A program made the position numbers and the translations under genes. The notes beneath the pieces are model-generated. The model did not search any database. It had not been told where the DNA came from and saw only the letters and a list, made by a program, of their open reading frames with translations. This document shows, piece by piece, positions 21,274-33,105 of a stretch of DNA of 64,000 bases (positions are counted from its first letter, which is position 1; each line of letters opens with the position of its first letter). The DNA is taken from contig JBHGNT010000001.1 in NCBI GenBank assembly GCA_043228905.1, forward strand, positions 23,498,001 through 23,562,000. Direction: 5' to 3'. This stretch comes from Azolla caroliniana (Eukaryota; Polypodiophyta).

Positions 21274-21440
21274 GAAAAGCACCTTTTTGTCATGTTATGT
21301 TGATCCAACCTTGGGAGTCCTCGTAATGTTCTCACTTCTATAAGCTCGTGATTACAGAAAGGTAAAGCACCCTTTTTATAATGTTATGTCGATCCAACCT
21401 TGGGACTCCTCGCAACGTTTTCCCTTCTTTAGGCGAGAGA
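21274..21440. repeat. 88-bp tandem duplication upstream of the PPR gene
   Basis: Units begin AAAGCACC at 21274 and 21362 and share GATCCAACCTTGGGA-(C/G)-TCCTCG. They lie 220-380 bp before the PPR start codon, where a promoter or leader would be. No function is evident. Confidence 0.6.
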
Positions 21441-21657
21441 TTGCGGCCATTTGAAGTTCAAGTGTGAAACGGACCACACTTATTCCGGCCAGTCTCTTCC
21501 TCTTCTTTTGAGAGATATGGCTATGGCGATGGTTCCTTATCAGCTCAATGGGCGATCTATACGATTAAGATTTTTGTTCTTTATCTCTCTATGTCTTGCC
21601 AGTAAGAACAAGGAAAAGAAGAAGCAGAAGCAGAATTAGCAGGAGAAGAAGAAGACC

Positions 21658-24111
21658 ATGCTTGTACTGCCAGAGACCCTACCAAATTCGATTCCCTCTG
21701 AACAATTTAGGTCCAGAAAATGCTCTACTTTTGTTCAAATCAAACCTCCAGATATATTGAAGCCTGCCTCATATCATCATTCAAATGTGAAAAATATTTT
21801 GACTATTGTGAAGCAAGTATCTGACAATATGCCATCTATAGATCGTATTCTTATTCTATTGAATAATTGTAGAGAATGGAAAGACCCATTATACCTTAAG
21901 TATACATATACCGTTATATGTGATTGTGGCCTTGAACTCATCAGGGTGCTTTCATATTACATTATATTGTCTTTTATGGAATGCGGAAGCATATTTGATG
22001 CTCATCAAGTTTTCAATAGGTTGATTCATCACAATGAATTGGCTTTAGTTTCTATACTTCAAGGGTATTTAGAACGTGGAGATTGGCCAAAGGCATTTAG
22101 CTTGGTTCAAGCAATGAGAGGTGATTGTGATCGTGATAATCACGATGTTAACCATGGATTTATGTTTCTATTGCAAGCATGCTCTAGCAAAAAGTGGTTG
22201 AAAAGAGGCCAAATGCTACATATAGAGATGGTGAAGGAGGGCAGTGAAAGAGATCCAATTATGGGTACTTCATTAGTGGATATGTATGCTAAATGTGGGT
22301 CTCTTTCTGAAGCCAGAAATGTGTTTGATTGGTTGATATCTCGAGATGTGGTTTCATGGACGGCTCTCATTGGAGGGTATAGTGAACATGGTTTTGGAGA
22401 AGAAGCGCTTCACTGCTTAGAACAAATGAGAAAAGAAGGTGTTCTCATGAATGCCTTCACATATGTTTGCTCCTTGAAAGCTTGTGGTGGATTAAGAGAT
22501 TTGAGAATGGGTCAGATAATGCATGACGATATTGTCAACTGTGGACTTGATACAGATTGTTTTATTTGTGGCGCTTTGGTTAATATGTATAGTGAATTGG
22601 GCTTGTTCAAAGAAGCACATTGTGTTTTGGACAACCTTTCTGATAGAGATGTAGTCTCATGGAATGCACTTATTACAGGATACGTTGACCATGGGCTTTT
22701 TGAGGAAGCCCTTAATTGCTTAAATGAAATGCAAGCCAGAAACATATCTCCGAATGCTATCACTCATGTTTGCATCTTGAAAGCTTGTGGTAACACTGGT
22801 GCTATAGAAAAAGGGAAAGAGATTCACGCATTGGTTAGTAAAGGAGGTTTTGAAGGTGATATTTTTATTGGAAGCACATTGGTAGATATGTATGCTGCAT
22901 GTGGTTCACTTTCTGAGGCAAAGAAAGTCTTCAGGGATTTACATGCAAGAGATGTAGTGTCTTGGACTGCCCTTATTGGAGGATACCTTGAGCACGGTCT
23001 TGATGAAGAAGCCATCATTTGTTTGGATCAAATGCAACAAGAGGGCATTTCCCCAAATGGCATCACATTTGTATGTAGTTTAAAAGCTTGTGGCTCCATA
23101 GACAAAGGGAGAAAATTACATTACGAAATCATAAAGGAGAGTTTTGAGAGGGACCCTTTTGTAGGTAACACCTTGATAGGCATGTATGCTAAATGTGACT
23201 CGTTACTAGAAGCATTAGAAGTGTTTCATGAACTTCCGGTCCGAAATGTCGTCTCTTGGAATGTTGCAATTGTTGCATTTTTTAATCATGGTCGATTTGA
23301 AGAAGCACTAAATTGCTTGGAACAAATGGAATTAGAGTTTATTTCTCCAAATGTGGTGACTTATATCTGCTGTCTGAAAGCTTGTGGTAACATAGGGGCC
23401 ATAGAGAAAGGGCGAGAAGTACACACAAAGATTGTCAAAAAAGGTTTTGAAAGAGACAATTCTGCATGGAAAGATCTTGAAAAACTCGATTTTGATGGTA
23501 GAGGAAATATGTTAGAAGAGATATGCGGGGTTCTCATACAAGGAACGGTAAAACTAAGCTTGGCCAATGCTCTTATTGATATGTATGGTAAATGTGGTAG
23601 CATGGATGAGTCACAGAAGGTTTTTGATGAGATGTCCATCAGGGACCTTATGACATGGACTGGATTGGTGACAGGATATTCTCGGCAAGGAGAGTATAGC
23701 ATTGTTTTTTATTTGTTTGACCGAATGATAAAAGAAGGTATTGAACCAGATGGAATAGCTTTTCTCAATGTTCTCAACGTATGCAGCCATGCGGGACTTT
23801 TGGATAAGGGTGAGGCATACTTTGAGCTGATGAATGATTTCCATATAACCCGGACTGTGGAACATCACAATTGTATGGTAGATCTGTTTGGGAGAGCTGG
23901 CCTTCTTGATAAGGCTATGATATTGGTCAATGAGATGCCATTTACACCTGATCCTGTAATATGGAGTACTATGTTGTGTGCTTGTCGGAGGTGGGGTACC
24001 AGAGAACTAGCGAGACAAACTTCTGACTATGCAAGAGTGATGAAAGACAGCAGTGCCCCTACACTTGTGTTAATGGCTAACATGTATGCAGCATCTATGT
24101 GTGAAGATTGA
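21658..24111 (+). CDS. PLS-class pentatricopeptide repeat protein, 817 aa, lacking a full E/DYW end
   Basis: PPR proteins bind single-stranded RNA in mitochondria or plastids and act in editing, splicing or stability. This one is intronless, as most plant PPR genes are. PPR repeats fill residues ~100-780, with the L-motif signature M-Y-x-x-x-x-S/L near residues 208, 310, 410, 508 and 642 and DVVSW/RNVVSW blocks between. The ~100-residue period is the P-L-S triplet. The last gap is 134 because of a non-PPR insert at about 600-635. The C-terminus has a partial E motif (residues ~755-810, ending LMANMYAAS) and stops at MCED; no E+ or DYW deaminase follows. It may work with a separate DYW protein (inference). 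I chose the first ATG after a stop at 21637. Organelle targeting is not obvious from the N-terminus. The target RNA is unknown. Confidence 0.88.
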   Translation: MLVLPETLPNSIPSEQFRSRKCSTFVQIKPPDILKPASYHHSNVKNILTIVKQVSDNMPSIDRILILLNNCREWKDPLYLKYTYTVICDCGLELIRVLSYYIILSFMECGSIFDAHQVFNRLIHHNELALVSILQGYLERGDWPKAFSLVQAMRGDCDRDNHDVNHGFMFLLQACSSKKWLKRGQMLHIEMVKEGSERDPIMGTSLVDMYAKCGSLSEARNVFDWLISRDVVSWTALIGGYSEHGFGEEALHCLEQMRKEGVLMNAFTYVCSLKACGGLRDLRMGQIMHDDIVNCGLDTDCFICGALVNMYSELGLFKEAHCVLDNLSDRDVVSWNALITGYVDHGLFEEALNCLNEMQARNISPNAITHVCILKACGNTGAIEKGKEIHALVSKGGFEGDIFIGSTLVDMYAACGSLSEAKKVFRDLHARDVVSWTALIGGYLEHGLDEEAIICLDQMQQEGISPNGITFVCSLKACGSIDKGRKLHYEIIKESFERDPFVGNTLIGMYAKCDSLLEALEVFHELPVRNVVSWNVAIVAFFNHGRFEEALNCLEQMELEFISPNVVTYICCLKACGNIGAIEKGREVHTKIVKKGFERDNSAWKDLEKLDFDGRGNMLEEICGVLIQGTVKLSLANALIDMYGKCGSMDESQKVFDEMSIRDLMTWTGLVTGYSRQGEYSIVFYLFDRMIKEGIEPDGIAFLNVLNVCSHAGLLDKGEAYFELMNDFHITRTVEHHNCMVDLFGRAGLLDKAMILVNEMPFTPDPVIWSTMLCACRRWGTRELARQTSDYARVMKDSSAPTLVLMANMYAASMCED

Positions 24112-25440
24112 AGAACTTGTATTGTGTACATGTGATGAGCATATGTATTGTGCATAAACTACATTATTAAGGCTAGAGAAGGTCCATATATTGAGGTTGC
24201 AATAGGCATGTTGGCGATCCGAAGTCTTTGGTTGACCTCATTGTAGGTGTGTTCTAAGGTCTCGACAAAAACCTTAGGGTTTATCTGTGTATAAAGGTCT
24301 ACCTAGCTAACCCCAATTAACAAGTAATGTAGTTAACAAGTACCTACATTTCTATCTCACCAAGTGACTGAGCTAGCATGACAAAGTGATGTATGAACTT
24401 GTAAATTCAGGCCTAAAAAAGGTGGTCATATATATATGCAAATTCCTCCATCTAGCATGGTAGAGATACTGGTCATATGTGTGTTATATTACACATCCAA
24501 GTGTAAAAATCAATATAACACTGCACACATGATTATTTCATGTAGATGAATGGTAGAAACGGTAAAAGAAGTTATATTCAAATATGTATGTACATACCAA
24601 ATTTGGCATACGGATTACTGTATGGATGCATGCAACACATATTCATTTTTGTCTATGGGTGGCAGAACACATACAAGAAGTGTATAAAGTAAGCAGAGCC
24701 AAGCATCATCATGTAAAAAAACGAGTAAGATGATGTATATCCAATATAACCTTTATTTTAGCTGCTAATAAGGAAGGCAGTTAGTTCATTATATATTTCC
24801 AACCAATTACACAAATAAATGAATGCTGTTGGTTACAGAATTTTGTAATGTACGATGCATATCGATTGCCATTACATGGCATACAGGTGATTGGGATAAA
24901 AAATATCTCTTTATGATATGGTGCAATTCTGATTCTGAATTGAACTTCCCGACATATGCCTTGGAAAGGCAAGGGCCCAAATTGCTTGACCAAGACCCCT
25001 TTCCAATTGCCATAAATGGAATTGACTTCCCCATTAAGGCATAGAAAATATCCAATTCTAGATTATTGTGCCATTGGAATAATGCGTATGGACCAAGATT
25101 CCAATGGCATGGACCAATGCATTTTCCATGATTGCAACGCAAGCAAAAGAGTGTTTTTTGTAGCATATCATCACAAGATTTTGTTTGCACGATGCCCACT
25201 AACTTTCCCTTAAAAGAAATTAAGATACAAGAATTAATTTTGAATCTTCTTATGTAGCTCTTACACTCTTCCATAGTTTCCTCTTCCATCATTGTTCTCA
25301 TATCACATTTAAGAGTTCACATTGTCGTGTAATACATGTGTGCATGTGCTACTCAAGCAAGACCACCTGGGACCTGAATTGAGGAAGATGTGTTTATCAA
25401 TGAATAGTTGCAAGAATTTTGTCTTCCATGACTTTTGTGC
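24112..25440. other. Intergenic stretch, no supported gene
   Basis: AT-rich sequence after the PPR gene. A 164-codon open frame lies on the minus strand (24807-25301), but I recognise no domain in it. Confidence 0.45.
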
Positions 25441-25454
25441 TTTCAAGTGACGTG

Positions 25455-25800
25455 TTCGCGTAATCTTATCGCATTTAGTTTTCGTGCATTCGTATTGTGT
25501 ATTGCCTTCATGCATTCGTTTTGTGAATTCATATTCATGTGATTACTTCGCATATTCTCTTTGTATGATTTGATCACATATTATGTTTGCGCAATCCCTT
25601 CGTAAGATTCCTTTCGTGTATTTTGTTCGCAAATTGGCTTCGCGTATTTTCTTTGTGAATCCAGATCATGAATTATCTTCATGAATTCAAATTGCGATTG
25701 TCTTTTTGCGTGATCATCTTCGTGCGTTGATTCAAGTGATTGCCTTGTGTATTCGCTTCACATGTTCACCTTGTGCACGTTTGATTTGCATTACCACTTT
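25455..25800. repeat. Degenerate short-period repeat tract
   Basis: About 350 bp in which a motif of the form TTCGTG(T/C)ATT recurs every ~12-25 bp with drift (e.g. TTCGTGCATT, TTCGCGTATT, TTTGTGAATT). Composition is T-rich on the plus strand. It looks like an old simple array. Confidence 0.5.
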
Positions 25801-26559
25801 GGGTAGTTGTTTCATGCTTTCCCTTCGTGAGATCTTATTGATGTGATTGTGAAACCTCTTTGCATAAAACAATTGTCTATTTTCCAATTGGGGGAACTCT
25901 TTCGGGCTATTCCCTCATAGGAATCCTTTGAATGAAGACCTTGTGTAATTTCTTCGCCTCCATACTTTAACCAATTTACACTAAGATCGAATGTTTCATT
26001 GGGTAAGAAAATCTAAAGTGAATATGGTTGAGAGTGCCTTAGTAGAAAGGAAAATCCTTGAGTTCTGGTGTAGTGCCAAGATCAACAACATGTCACCATG
26101 TTTGTTTTGATCCCTATTTGTCTAAGCCTCCTATTTCATGAACCCTTCTCTCGGTTGGAGTCATGGTCATCAAAGAAGACTTATTATCCCATTGAAAGCG
26201 ACAACATGCTCTCTTAACTACAACCCAATCCAAAATAAAACCCTCATCATTCTCAAGTAGGAGACCTAGGTCTATTTTATCCTTAGCATTCACAACACTT
26301 TTCTTGGGTCATGGAAAATTCTATTAGGTGCCACAAGTTGCCCAAATGTTTTCTCAAAATCTCATTCCATTGCATCTATTCTAGCAAGAATCAAAGATCT
26401 TTTTAGGAGATAGCACAAAAGTGTCCCGAAGATTGATCAGAAGCCTTCAAAGTCATTTTTTAAGTGCTGGAACGAGCATGGAACTTTGTTGATTGGTTTC
26501 GATTGATCAAATTCTAAAGGTTGATGAATCTTAAGGGGTACAAATGTCTAATATCATTT
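25801..26559. other. Intergenic stretch, nothing recognised
   Basis: No convincing ORF or repeat before the LINE-type tail. Confidence 0.4.
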
Positions 26560-26645
26560 GGCATACGAGGGGTCATAGGTCATATTTGACCTCCGAAGAT
26601 GATAATACAATCTATCTATCTATGTCTATCTATCTCTATATTGAC
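26560..26645 (+). mobile_element. LINE 3' tail
   Basis: Contains GACCTCCGAAGATGATAATA followed by (TCTA)n. This is the same tail as at the 3' end of the LINE inserted in the X2 LTR (minus strand 59141-59190). The upstream LINE body is not recognisable. Confidence 0.45.
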
Positions 26646-26737
26646 GCCGAAAGAATCTTATAAAATATCTAACACAACAAAATCCTTGATACCATAATCT
26701 TGAGCTTCATCTATCGACAGAAAAACGTGTATCTCCA

Positions 26738-27192
26738 TGTTACGGGCATGACCATTTAATATCCTGTGGTGAGAATTTACCGTAGTATTCTATACACGTG
26801 GATAAGTGTGAGGGTTAAACAAGAGTGTAAAGAAGGGGAGGATTACTTTTAATCCTCGGGATTGAGACAACCCATTAGGTCAAGTGTGAACATGCCTAGG
26901 GGCCTTGGGTATCGCTATAAATAAGAGGCCTAGCTACCCTCATTTGATCATCTTTTGACTACATCGAGACTCTGCTCTTGTGGTGGGTCAACTCTTGTAG
27001 CGAGCGCACCAGCACCAAGTACGACTCGACGCCACGGCGGTGGTATGGGACGCCGATCGAGGCTCAAGTCCGTCTCGATCCCTTCGCTCGGGGGTGGTCG
27101 GGTGGATCGGCACCCTTCTTTCTCTTTCTCCTTTCTATCTATCATTAATTTATCCTTATCTTAAGCTTACTTTAGTACCAAGATCTCTAATA
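26738..27192 (+). repeat. 5' LTR of G2
   Basis: 455 bp, TGTTACGG...CTCTAATA, with TATAAATA at 26916-26923. The usual terminal CA is replaced by TA in both LTRs. A diverged LTR of the same family is in helicase intron 9 (41985-42245). Confidence 0.92.
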
Positions 27193-28880
27193 TTTGGTAT
27201 CAAAGCTATGTACTAATGTTTCTTTGTTTGTCTTTTGTCTTTTGATTGATGGTGATCGATCGATGTGCGGGGCCTTGATCCAGACAACGACCAACGAAGA
27301 ACTTCGGTAACTCTTTCCGTAATTTTTTTTTCTATTCTCTCTTCTCCCATCTAATCATGTGTTTAGTTTATATGTCTTTTTTTTTCATTAAGTCAATGAT
27401 GTTTTAGTGGTCTTTAATTGATTATTTAAAACGTTTACATATGTGCACGAGGTCAATACCTCGTTTGACATATAAATAATATGTGATGAGTGTCGTATGC
27501 GTACGAGGTTAATACCTCAATTACGTATTACGTTCACGAACATATGTTACGTTTGCGTATGAGTTTAATACCTTGATATGTTGTAAAGGATATGCGTTTA
27601 GTCTCGTATGCGTAAGAGGTTAATACCTCAATTGCGTATTACGATGATCTCTTATTTGTGGATGTTTCGTGTGCGTAGAGGTATATACCTCGATTACGTA
27701 TCTCGATCACATCCTTTGTGGCTATTTAATATAACGATATGTTTAATATAGGCATATGTGGTCACGTATATACATATTTGATCGTATATATGTGATAAGT
27801 AGACATATGTGTATATTCGTTATTACGTGATTATATCGAAAGTTGTCCTTGTCGGGAAAAGGATGTTGGTGGCCGTCCTCACATTTTTGTGAGAATGGCG
27901 TTGTCACCATCCCTTTTTCAACAATTTTTGATTGTTGACAACCCCGTTGATGACCTCGATTTCGTTACGTAAAGAAACGCCTATAGCCATAATGATGTTG
28001 AGTACGTAGGGCTTGACCCACTTCAAGTGAGGTCGCTCCAATGACTCACGTATCCAACATCCCTCCCTCGTTACATGGATACGATGCCACCATGAGCTCG
28101 TTCTTACGAGAGGCATTCGTAATGACGTGACCATATGATGGGCCACGTGGGCCTACTACGAAACGAGGGCTCATTTAGCTTGACCATTAGGTTGCACTTT
28201 GGCGTATGCCATCGTAATTACGAGACTTGAGGTTAGGTAACGTACCAACATAGTTCTGGTAAATGAGGGCGAAATAAGGACCCTTGACATATATGTTCTT
28301 TTAAAAAAAACATATATGATCAAATGCCTCGCATATCTCTTATACGCATCAAACATTAAGCATTCGAGAAGAGCAACTTACTTGGTTGGCTCAAGTGTTT
28401 AATGTATTTGTTCTCAAGGTCTCGAGTTCAAATATGACCAAGACCATGCAACATTCTTGATACATATGACTATAACACATGTTTAGACTTACGGTCTAAG
28501 TGCACCTCGGGGTCCTTGTAATAGGACTTAAAGAGCCAAAACCACATATTTGGGCACCGAAACATAGTTTATTGTTAACATTTTTTTCGTGTATAAACTA
28601 TTCATAACGCGAACATACATGGTTGAGCCACGGGGAGCCACCATGAAAAAATCGATATAGAGATCAGGGAAAGACATTTATTTGTCACCCCCATGGTTTT
28701 TAAACCACCTTTCTGTTACCATAGTAACCTGATATTGAACCTCATCTCATACGTCTAGAGGGGTATTGACGTGAGATCATGATATCGATTAATGTTTGCC
28801 CATGATATGTTTACATCACGACATGATGTTATGACTATCTCTCTGACCTTATCCTATTTCTTTTCCAGAAATAATCTTTA
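27193..28880 (+). other. G2 long untranslated leader
   Basis: 1.7 kb between the 5' LTR and gag. It holds the primer site at its start, the 56-bp hairpin array, and a weak tRNA-like stretch near 28393-28430 (TTGGCTCAAG ... GAGTTCAAAT). No ORF in it is convincing. Confidence 0.6.
27448..27695 (+). repeat. ~56-bp hairpin repeat array in the G2 leader
   Basis: Five units start at about 27448, 27504, 27561, 27615 and 27677. Each is centred on a palindrome like CGAGGTTAATACCTCG and is followed by a CGTATTACG-type spacer. The third unit has decayed. The array lies in the 1.7-kb untranslated leader between primer site and gag. Confidence 0.7.
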
Positions 28881-31800
28881 ATGGCTCAAATTAACGACCC
28901 GATGTCATCCGCTCAAGCGGAAGGAACTCAAGGGAATCCTCCTGGACAAATGTCCACTGAGATGTATTTTGCACAAATAGCCCAATACCTTAGTTTCACC
29001 GCTCAACAGATGACTGAACTTCGGCAATCTCAAAGTGCTCTCGAGGCACGTGTCATTAGTCTACAACGTTAGACTAATAGACCTGATGAGCGACAGGGTG
29101 AACCATCGTTTGTCATTAAGCCATTTACGGGAGACAAAAAGGAAAGAACCGAAGAAGCAATCTGCACGTGGTTGGGCCGATGCCAGTCTCATTTTGAGCT
29201 CTATCCCACACTAGATAGTACGAAGATTGCATATGTCGGCCGAGAACTCGGGGGTAAGACCGCCGCCTGGTGGCGGGGACTCCGTACAACGGGGAAATTG
29301 CCTGATACCTGGACAGATTTTGTCACGGTTTTTAAGGGCCAATTTCTGCAACCTCCCTCTTGAACCGAGGCAGCACAAGCTTTAATGAACCTCTCTAGCA
29401 GGAAATTTTCCTCTCTACAAGACTATGTTCACCATGCTAGAACCCAAATCCAAAAATCGGGTCTAGAAGGGGACAATTGGTTGATAGCTTGTTTTGTCAA
29501 TGGCATCCCCAATTCGGACTATCACTGGACAGTGCACGATAAGGATCCAAAATCCTTCGAAGAGGCCGTTGAAATAGTTTTTCGCTATCAACGCACTTCG
29601 AAGAAGGACCACAACAAACCCAACGAAGCGCTCGGGACTAAGCAGTCGCAATTTGTTGGGAAACGCAAGACACCCAACGAATTCCTAGATCGCGATTTTA
29701 AGCGACAACATCCTTTTTGCGTATTCTACAAAAAGAAGGGTCATACAAAAGATCAATGTCGAAAGCTCCAACGGAAAGAGCACGACAACAAAGCTAAAGC
29801 TGCAGACCATAAAGGTCGGATTCCTAATGTCCTTCAGGTCTATACACATCATTTAAGTAATTGTCAATGTTCTTTCCCTCACTATGTATTGGGTCCCAAT
29901 GATTTACTACGTGCAAACGGGTATATCAACGGATCTCTCGTACAATTTTTATTTGATTCGGGAAGCTCATACAATTTTGTGAATGATCGTTTGGTTCAGA
30001 TATGGGGAATCCAACCCACCGTAAGTGATCACACCTACATGGTGCACTTGGCTGATGGAAGAGTACAATACATCAACGGAGCGATTCATTCATTAGGAAT
30101 TTCTATTGATACTTATATAAAGGAAGTAGACTTCCATGTAATGAATCTTTGTACCACCGATGTAATACTAGGTTATCCCTGGTTTTATAATAAAAACTCT
30201 TCTTTATCTATTGAATGGGTTCATCATTCAATTACATTTGTATTGAACGATTGTACTCATTTTATTCAATGTGTAAAAAAACAATCCCTCTCGATTGTTT
30301 CCTCGTGTCCATCAATATCCGACTTGTCTTGTTCTACTCTATTTTATTGTGTACTTGATCCGGACATTCACGTTTATAATATCGATAATGTCTCGGTTCA
30401 ATTAACATATTTTGAACAACAACTTGATGAAATCTTAAATGATTTTCGTGATGTTTTTCCGAGTGAACTACTAGATGGCTTACCTCCTAAATGTAATATA
30501 GACCATCGTATAGATATTGTACCTGGTGTTGCACCAATAAGTATACCTCCTTATCGCTTAAGTCGATCCGAAGAGGATGAGGTATCTAAGCAACTCAAGG
30601 ACTATTTACGAATGGGTTATATACGTTATAGTAAATCTCCATGGGGTGCACCATTTCTCTTGGTTAAAAAGAAAGAGGGCACATGACGTATGTGTATTAA
30701 TTACCGACGCTTGAATAAAGTGACGATCAAGAATTCGTATCCATTGCCCCGGGCTGACGATCTAATTGACCGTCTCCAGGGAGCTCGGTATTTTATGAAA
30801 CTTGATCTCCGTACTGGCTACCATCAAATACGAATAAGTGAGGACGATGTTCCTAAAACGGCATTTCGTACACGCTATGGCCATTACGAGTTTTTGGTTA
30901 TGCCTTTTGGTTTGACCAATGCTCCGGCTACTTTTCAACAAGAAATGAATGACATTTTCCAAGAACAACTTGGAAAATTTGTCGTTATTTTCTTGGATGA
31001 TATTTTAGTTTATAGTCGTACATTAAAAGAACATGCTAAACATGCCCGCTTTGTTTTACAAACATTGCGTGACAAACAGTTTTATGTAAAGATCTCAAAA
31101 TGTGAGTTCTTCAAGAAATCAATTACTTATCTTGGACATCTCATAACCAAACGAGGAGTTGAAATTGATCCTTCTCGCATCGAGAAAATCAAGCTTTGGC
31201 CCACTCTTCGGAATATTCGAGAAGTTCGATCATTCCTTGGTTTTGTCGGGTTTTTGCGAAAATCTCTTCGTAATTACTCCCAATTGACGACGTCGTTTAC
31301 TGATCTTTTAAAAGGTCAAACACGTAAGTCTACAAAACCTATTGTGTGGAATGCTACACTAGACCTCGCCTTTAGGGAACTCAAGGACCTGGTTTGCAAG
31401 GCTCCTTCACTTCTTTTACCTGATCCTTCAAAACCTTTTGAGGTTCAAACCGATGCAAGCGATTATGCTATAGGTGTTGTCTTGTATCAAGATGGCAAAC
31501 CAATAGCATTCGAGAGTAAGAAACTTGATTCTACTCAATGTCGGTATACCGTTCAAGAAAAGGAATTATTTGCAGTTATACATGCGCTCAAAACATGGCG
31601 CCATTATCTTTATGGAAATCGCTTTGTGGTAACTACGGACCACGAGTCCTTGAAATATTTTTGTGATCAACAAGACCTGAAAGGTCGTAAGGCACGATGG
31701 GCTGATCTCATCCAGGACTTTGATTTCTCCATACGATATCGTAAAGGTTCCATGAACATTGTCGCTGATGCACTAAGTCGCATCCGTGACGTTAACATGC

Positions 31801-31883
31801 TTAGCTTCACTGAAATAACATTAGATCTTTATGATCACCTTCGAGGAAAGTATCCTGATGACAATTATTTTGCAAAATACTAG
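28881..31883 (+). pseudogene. G2 gag-protease-reverse transcriptase-RNase H
   Basis: One frame from ATG 28881 is broken by TAG 29070-29072, TGA 29361-29363 and TGA 30684-30686. Gag shows FTGDKKERTEEAI and a zinc knuckle CVFYKKKGHTKDQC whose second Cys is Tyr (29727-29729). The protease site is FLFDSGSSYNFV (near 29950). The reverse transcriptase has [14 protein letters not shown] and an intact F-L-D-D (near 30994). RNase H has [13 protein letters not shown] and [10 protein letters not shown]. Apart from the stops the reading is well preserved, which fits recent inactivation. Confidence 0.9.
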
Positions 31884-33083
31884 GCAAGAGTTGAGTCTGG
31901 AACAGACACCATCACATCCTCGAAGGAATACTTCCACATTGCTAACGGTTTGCTCTACCGTAATGGGAAGGTTTGTGTTCCAGATTTACCCGAGGTCAAA
32001 CAGAGGATTCTTTTTTAATGCCATGATGCACCCTCAGCAGGGCACCCTGGAATACATCGTACACTCGTTCTCATCTCCACTCAATTTTATTGGCCTAAGA
32101 TGCGTCCTGCCATACATAGCTATGTGACTAAATGTCACCAGTGTCAGGTTAACAAAGTCGAGCGACTTAAAGCTGCAGGACTTTTACATCCCTTGGACAT
32201 TCCCAATAATAAGTGGGAAAGTATATCCATGGATTTTATTGTTAGCCTTCCTCGCACCCAAAAAGGTGATGATGCCATCTGGGTTGTCGTTGATCGACTA
32301 ACTAAAATGGCCACATTTATTGCTACTAAAACCACGGTAAATCAAATTATTGAGGACATGCTTCAAGCATACGTTGGTGCAAAACCAACAAAATGGGAAC
32401 GTTATCTCCCAATTTTGGAGTTTGCTTATAATAGTTCCAGGCATACGTCGACGGGATATAGTCCTTTTATATTGATGTATGGTTTTCAGCCACGAGCCCC
32501 GATTGATGTTAATATACATCATGATGAGTTGCGAAGTACGCAAAACTTTCTTTGGGATATGCAAGATATGTTGCATATTGCACGAGATAATATAAAAATA
32601 GCTCAAGATAGAGCGCGTTTTTATGCCGATCATCATAGGCAACCTCGTGTATTCAACCCTGGACAGAAGGTATTTTTACGTGTACCTCACAATTCTAAGA
32701 GATTGTCTACGGGTAAGTGCACTAAGTTAGCCCCACAGTTTTGTGGACCTTTTACAATTCTCAAACGCATTGGGTCATCAGCCTATCGTCTTGCTCTTCC
32801 CAATGGTGTTGGAATTCATCCAGTCTTCCATGTGAGTCGTCTAAAAGAACTTCTAGGTTCTGGCGACAACACAGTTACAACTGAAACTCTGGTTACTCTT
32901 GAAGAATTATCTTCGAAACCACATGTACCAGAAAGAATTCTTGATGTTAAAACAAAAAAATTACGTACTAAAGAAATATGAGAATTTAAAATAAAATGGA
33001 TGGATAAATCAATAAAAGATGCCACATGGAAACGCGAAAATACTCTCAGAACTAACTTCCCTAACTTTCCATTGCAAGAGTGC
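31884..33083 (+). pseudogene. G2 integrase with core deletion and chromodomain remnant
   Basis: Encodes the zinc region (CHQCQVNKVERLKAAG), the first catalytic Asp in SMDFIVSLP and VVDRLTKMATF, then jumps at about 32340-32355 from TTVNQ straight to IIEDMLQAYV. About 60-70 residues normally between these are gone, including the second catalytic Asp and the Glu of the D,D,E triad. The C-terminal part (GPFTILKRIG, HPVFHVSRLKELLG) is intact. A decayed chromodomain (FKIKWMDKSIKDATWKREN) follows after a TGA near 32979. Confidence 0.85.
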
Positions 33084-33105
33084 AATGTTTTAAAGAGGGG
33101 GAGTA

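Noticed and set aside
24807-25301. 164-codon minus-strand ORF after the PPR gene
   Set aside because: No recognisable domain, no partner exon and ordinary AT-rich composition. Transcript evidence would be needed.
26948-27164. ORFs in the G2 LTRs (both strands, repeated at 33316-33543)
   Set aside because: They lie within the R/U5 part of the LTR and recur only because the LTR is duplicated.
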